DNA from: Dama dama
Taxonomy: Eukaryota > Chordata > Mammalia > Artiodactyla > Cervidae
Reading direction: 5' to 3'
Assembly: GCF_033118175.1 (NCBI RefSeq)
Contig: NC_083685.1
Span: forward strand, 121,032,501-121,096,500
Length of the DNA: 64,000 nt
Made by a program: the position numbers and the translations under genes. Shown here one piece after another: positions 60,119-64,000 of the stretch. The notes below the pieces were generated by a model that saw only the letters and a list, made by a program, of their open reading frames with translations, made no database searches and was not told the DNA's origin. Within the stretch, counting starts at the first letter, position 1; every line of letters starts with the position of its first letter.

Positions 60119-60521
60119 TAGTTACAGACCTAAATATAAACAGCAAAATTATAAAGCTTTTAGGATACATTAGAGGACAGAGTCTTGACCACAGGAAGAC
60201 TTTAACATAAGCATAAACCACAGGGAAAACATTTATACATTCAACTACAATATAATTACTTCTGTTTACCAAAGAGGTTCATAGAAAGATGGAAAAATCA
60301 TATCACAGAGTAGGAAATGTGTCACATATCAAACATATTTTAAAAGGACTTAATCTAGAACATGCAAAGAACTCCCACAAATCAATACAAAACAACCAGC
60401 AGAAAAATGCGCAAAACCCTGGATAGGCATTTCAGGCAACAGGCTAGCCTAAATGACCTGTTAGTAGACAAAAAGGTACTCAATTTCATTAGTCACAAAA
60501 GTAGTGCAAATTACATTTAAT

Positions 60522-60949
60522 TTTATTGAAATATAGTTGATTTACAATGTCATGTTTAATTTCCGCTATACAGGAAAGTGACTTAGTTATATGTTCTTTT
60601 TCATATTCTCTTCCATTATGGTTTATCACAGGATATTGAATACAGTTCCCTGAGCTATACAGTAGGAACTTGTTGTTTATCCATCCTACATATAATAGTT
60701 TGCATCTGCTAATCCTAAACTCCCAACCCTTCCCTCTTCTATGCCTTGGCAGCCACAAGTCTGTTTTCTATATTTGTGAGTCTGTTTTTATTTCATAGAT
60801 TTGTTCATTTGTGTTCTATTTTAGATTTCACATATAAATGATATAAGGTATGTCTTTCTCTTTCTGACTTTGCTTTAGTATGATAATCTCCAGGTCCAGC
60901 CATGTTGCTACAAATGGCATTATTTCATTCTTTCCATGGCAGAGTAGTA

Positions 60950-60998
<49 letters not shown>

Positions 60999-62255
60999 AT
61001 GCACACACACATCATATTTTCTTTGTCTGTTCTTCTGTTAATAGACATTTAGGTTGCTTCCAAGTCTTGGCTATTGTAAACAGTGCTGCTATGAACACAG
61101 GGGTGAATGTATCTTTTCAAATTAGAATGTTGTCCAGATATATGCCCAGGAGTGGGATTGTTGGATCATACAGCAATTTTTAGTTTTTATTTTTTTGATA
61201 CTGTTTTCCATAGTGGCTACACCAATGTACATTCCCACCAACAGTGTGGGAGGGTTCCCTTTGCTCCGTGCCCTCTCCAGAATTAGTCACTCGTAGACTT
61301 TTCAATGATGGCCATGCTGACTGGTATGAAGTAGTACCTCATTGTTATGATTTGAATTTCTCTAATAATCAGCAGTGATGAGCATCTTTCCAGGTGTGTA
61401 CTGGCCATCTGTATGTCTTCTTTGGAAAAATGTCTATTTAGATCTTCTGCCCATTTTTCAGTCAAGCTGTTTTTTTTTTTTTTTTTTTCTGTTATCGAAC
61501 CGTAGGAACTGTTTGTGTACTTTGGAAATTAAGCCCTTGTCAGTCACATCATTTGCGAACATTTTCTCCCATTCCATAGGTTGACTTTTTGTTTTCTTTA
61601 TGGCATCCTTTGCTGTGCAAAAGCTTATGTTTGATTAGGTCCTGCTTGTTTTTGCTTTTGTTTCTATTGCCTTGGGAGACGGACCTAAGAAAACACTGGC
61701 ACGATTTATGTCAGAGAATGTTTTGCCTATATTCTCTTCTGGGAGTTTTACAGTGTCTTGTCTTATATTTATGTCTGTAAGCTATTTTGAGTTAATACTT
61801 GTGCACTGTATTAGGGTGTGTTCTAACTTCACTGATTTATATGCAGCTGTCCAACTTTACCAACACCACTTGCTGAAGAGACTGTCTTTTCCCACTATAT
61901 ATTCCTGGCTTCTTTGTCACAGATTAATTGTCCATAGGAGTGTGATCCCTGGTCTCTCTATTCTGCTCCATCAATCTGTACATCTGTTTTTCTGCAGAGA
62001 CCACATAGTTTTGATTTCTGTAGCTTTTTTTTCCAGTATTGTCTGAAGTCTAAGAGGTTTATACTCCCTGATTTGTCCTTTTTCCTCAGGACTGCTTTGG
62101 CAATCCTGGGTCTTTTATGGTTCCATATAAATTTTAGGAATATTTACTCTGGTTCTGTGAAAAATGTCATAGCTATTTTGATAGGCATTTTATTAAATCT
62201 ATAGATTGCTTTGAGTAGTATGGCCATTTTAACAATATTAATTCTAATCCAAAAG
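60522..62255 (-). mobile_element. Artiodactyl L1 3' half, antisense, inside L1M
   Basis: TTTTATTGAAATATAGTTGA starts a reverse-complemented L1 3' UTR. It passes CTGTTTTCCATAGTGGCTAC, CATCTGTATGTCTTCTTTGG and TGCTGTGCAAAAGCTTATGT into ORF2 and ends near TTAACAATATTAATTCTAAT. About 1.7 kb is preserved in order, the longest single L1 piece here. CATTTAAT on both sides (60514-60521 and 62256-62263) is a possible 8-bp target-site duplication. Confidence 0.93.
60954..61010. repeat. (TG)n/(CA)n tract within the L1
   Basis: About 22 TG units followed by CATG and a CA run. GTGTGTGCATGCACACAC is a perfect palindrome at the junction. Confidence 0.95.
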
Positions 62256-62700
62256 CATTTAATATCTCCCCAAGAAATAAAAATTAAAATCATGATACAG
62301 TCACACCTACAAGAATGACTAAAATGACAATAAGAACACTGGTCAGAATACAGAGCAAACAGAACTTATTGGCAGAAGAGTAACAGCCCTTCTGAAAAGC
62401 CATTTGGCAGTACCCTCAAAACTAAAACTCTGAATACCCTATTAGCCTGAAGTTCTATTCCTAGGCATCTACCCTCCCTCCAAAAAATCTGCATATATGC
62501 TAAGCAAAAGACATACATAAAAATGTTGACAACAGCACTGTTCATAATATTTTTTAAAAAACTAGAACACCCCCTATATTCCACACTTATAGAATGAGTG
62601 ACCAGCTGTGGTCTCTCCATTGAATGGCATGTGTACTACAGCAACGAGAGTGAGCAACTACTGCTGTAGCACAACAGGGATTCATCTCAGGTAGCCTACG

Positions 62701-64000
62701 TGCAGGGGCTCCTGACACAGCGGCTGGCAGGGCGTCCTTCCAGATGTGACGGTAATCATCTCAAATGTTGCTTTCTGGGTATCCATTTCACTATATATTT
62801 GTTTTATGTCTCTTTTCTGTATATATAGCACATTTCTAAAACATATAAAGGTTAAAGAAAACATAGATGAAGTAGTACATGACTGGTACATGTTTTCACT
62901 CAACAGACATTTCTGAAGACCAGTTACAAAACCGTCTGTTCACTAAGTGGGGAGGGAGGACTTTCTCACCATCAAAAAGCCAGTCTGAGGAACATGAGCA
63001 ACTAAAATACATAGCAAAATGTGATAAAGACCACAAGAAACAAGAAAATTTAGCAGAGGAAACATGAGGCATTTGAGCTAGACCTTAAAGAGCTGGAAGC
63101 AGCTGGACAACGGGACCGACCTTCAGCTCTTCCTCAGTGTGTTTATGTAAATGGGAACAGAAGTACTTGGGGCTGTTCTCTGTGTCCACCCGGAAGCCTG
63201 AACCTCAGCCCATGAAGGCCAGAGGTGAGGAGAGATCTGGCAAAGCACAAACACAGCAAGTGACCAGAGGGACTCTTCAGCCTCCTTCAGGGCTATAAAA
63301 GAAGACCTATGGCACTATGCATGCCCAAACCATCTGACCATGTTCTCCCTTTAACTCATTATTCTTACTTTCTCAGAAAAGGGAACACCTGTGTATAGTT
63401 TACTATACACTATACACTGTACACTTTACAGTGTACAGTTGGGTCATACAGAAAGTGGGATGAAAACAGACATCCCCATCTGGGCAGGGAACTCATCCCA
63501 AGACGTCACCTGGAGTCACAGTGTAACAGTTTACACAAGGGAGCATGGCTGGGGCAGGCAGAGGGCATCCAACCAGTTCCACAAGTCTCAATCCAGCAAC
63601 ATCTATGACAACTCAAGCATGAATTTTTGTCTCTCAGGCTCAATTTCCAAGACAAATAGACCTGTATAAAACCAGCATCTGTAGGAGAGCTCAGGATGGG
63701 TTGAAGCAGAAGTTAACGTATGGCTTCCCACTTGAACCAAACAATTAAATCTGTGCCAGAAACAGAGGATTGATGCCCTTGCAGATCCTCAGCATCCTGC
63801 CTCTCAGCCCCTCCATCTGCCCGGCTGCACAGCACCTCTGACAAACTGCAAACAACATTATGATGTGTGCTGCAAACGTTACTTCACAGCCACGACTGAG
63901 AACACAGAGCTCCAAAGACTCAAAGCAGTATTTATTGCACTACTCTGAAGGACTCTGAGTAGACTGCCTATATGCCTAGATTATAAAAGGAAGCAGATTT
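62701..64000. other. Apparently single-copy intron
   Basis: I recognise no family. A small hairpin, ACTGTACAC/GTGTACAGT with a 6-nt loop, lies at 63416-63439. No first coding exon of RPTOR is seen here. Confidence 0.45.

Larger units (their letters stand above)
56470..62700 (+). mobile_element. Ancient L1M, ORF2 to 3' UTR, in many pieces
   Basis: Sense-strand L1 ORF2 pieces appear in correct order. GGAAGGAAATAAAGATCAGA is at about 56550 and CAATTTTATGCTACTAAATT at about 56970. TTACCATATTAACAAATTAA is at about 58190 and AGCGAAAGACTGAAAGTTCC at about 58667. ACTAAATCAGTATATAAAAT is at about 58914, GATGTCAATTCTCTGAAATG at about 59080 and CAATACAAAACAACCAGCAG at about 60384. After 62258 the 3' region continues with CCATTTGGCAGTACCCTCAA. 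The parts fit one element split by the insertions listed below, rather than independent copies. It carries no intact frame. Confidence 0.8.
37711..64000 (-). other. RPTOR: RPTOR intron preceding residue 55 (partial)
   Basis: This is intronic sequence upstream of the 103-bp exon. It ends in the acceptor TTTCCAG at 37711-37717 (minus strand). The exon encoding raptor residues 1-54 was looked for on the minus strand and not found, so the start codon and promoter lie beyond 64000. This part is the most repeat-dense of the window, especially 56470-62700. Confidence 0.88.

Noticed and set aside
1..64000. A previously undescribed biological system
   Set aside because: Apart from two RPTOR exons, everything I can identify is intron filled with known repeat classes. 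The unassigned stretches show no coding, RNA or array structure that would justify such a claim.

Overview
This is intronic DNA of a ruminant, most likely a bovid. The lineage follows from many BovB LINEs (3' ends in repeated CTGAA), Bov-tA SINEs ending GTCGCAAAGAGTCGGACAC, a longer CHR/tRNA-Glu type SINE group, and ruminant L1 3' ends. I cannot tell cattle, sheep and goat apart by eye.

The window lies inside RPTOR, which encodes raptor, the scaffold and substrate-recruiting subunit of mTORC1. The gene runs on the minus strand, so transcription goes from high to low coordinates. Two coding exons are present. The 103-bp exon at 37608-37710 encodes residues about 55-88. The 83-bp exon at 29808-29890 encodes about 89-116. 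Both belong to the raptor N-terminal conserved region and both have intact splice sites. They join in frame through a split Asp codon. I saw neither the first coding exon nor the exon that follows residue 116, so the window starts in the upstream intron and ends in the downstream one.

Everything else is intron. 1-29807 is the downstream intron (partial). It holds an old antisense L1, a BovB carrying an L1 insertion, two abutting L1 3' ends, a run of L1M pieces, four Bov-tA copies (one a fragment) and two CHR-type SINE copies. 29891-37607 is the complete intron between the exons, with a BovB, a Bov-tA, MIR relics and an L1M ORF2 piece. 37711-64000 is the upstream intron (partial). It holds six of the eight BovB copies, an LTR, hAT-like elements and, at about 56470-62700, one ancient L1 broken by at least six later insertions.

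No other gene, structural RNA gene, CRISPR array or novel system is supported. The small open frames are repeat-derived or chance. The interest lies in the RPTOR exons, the nested retrotransposon record, several well-defined target-site duplications and some non-B-DNA-prone tracts.
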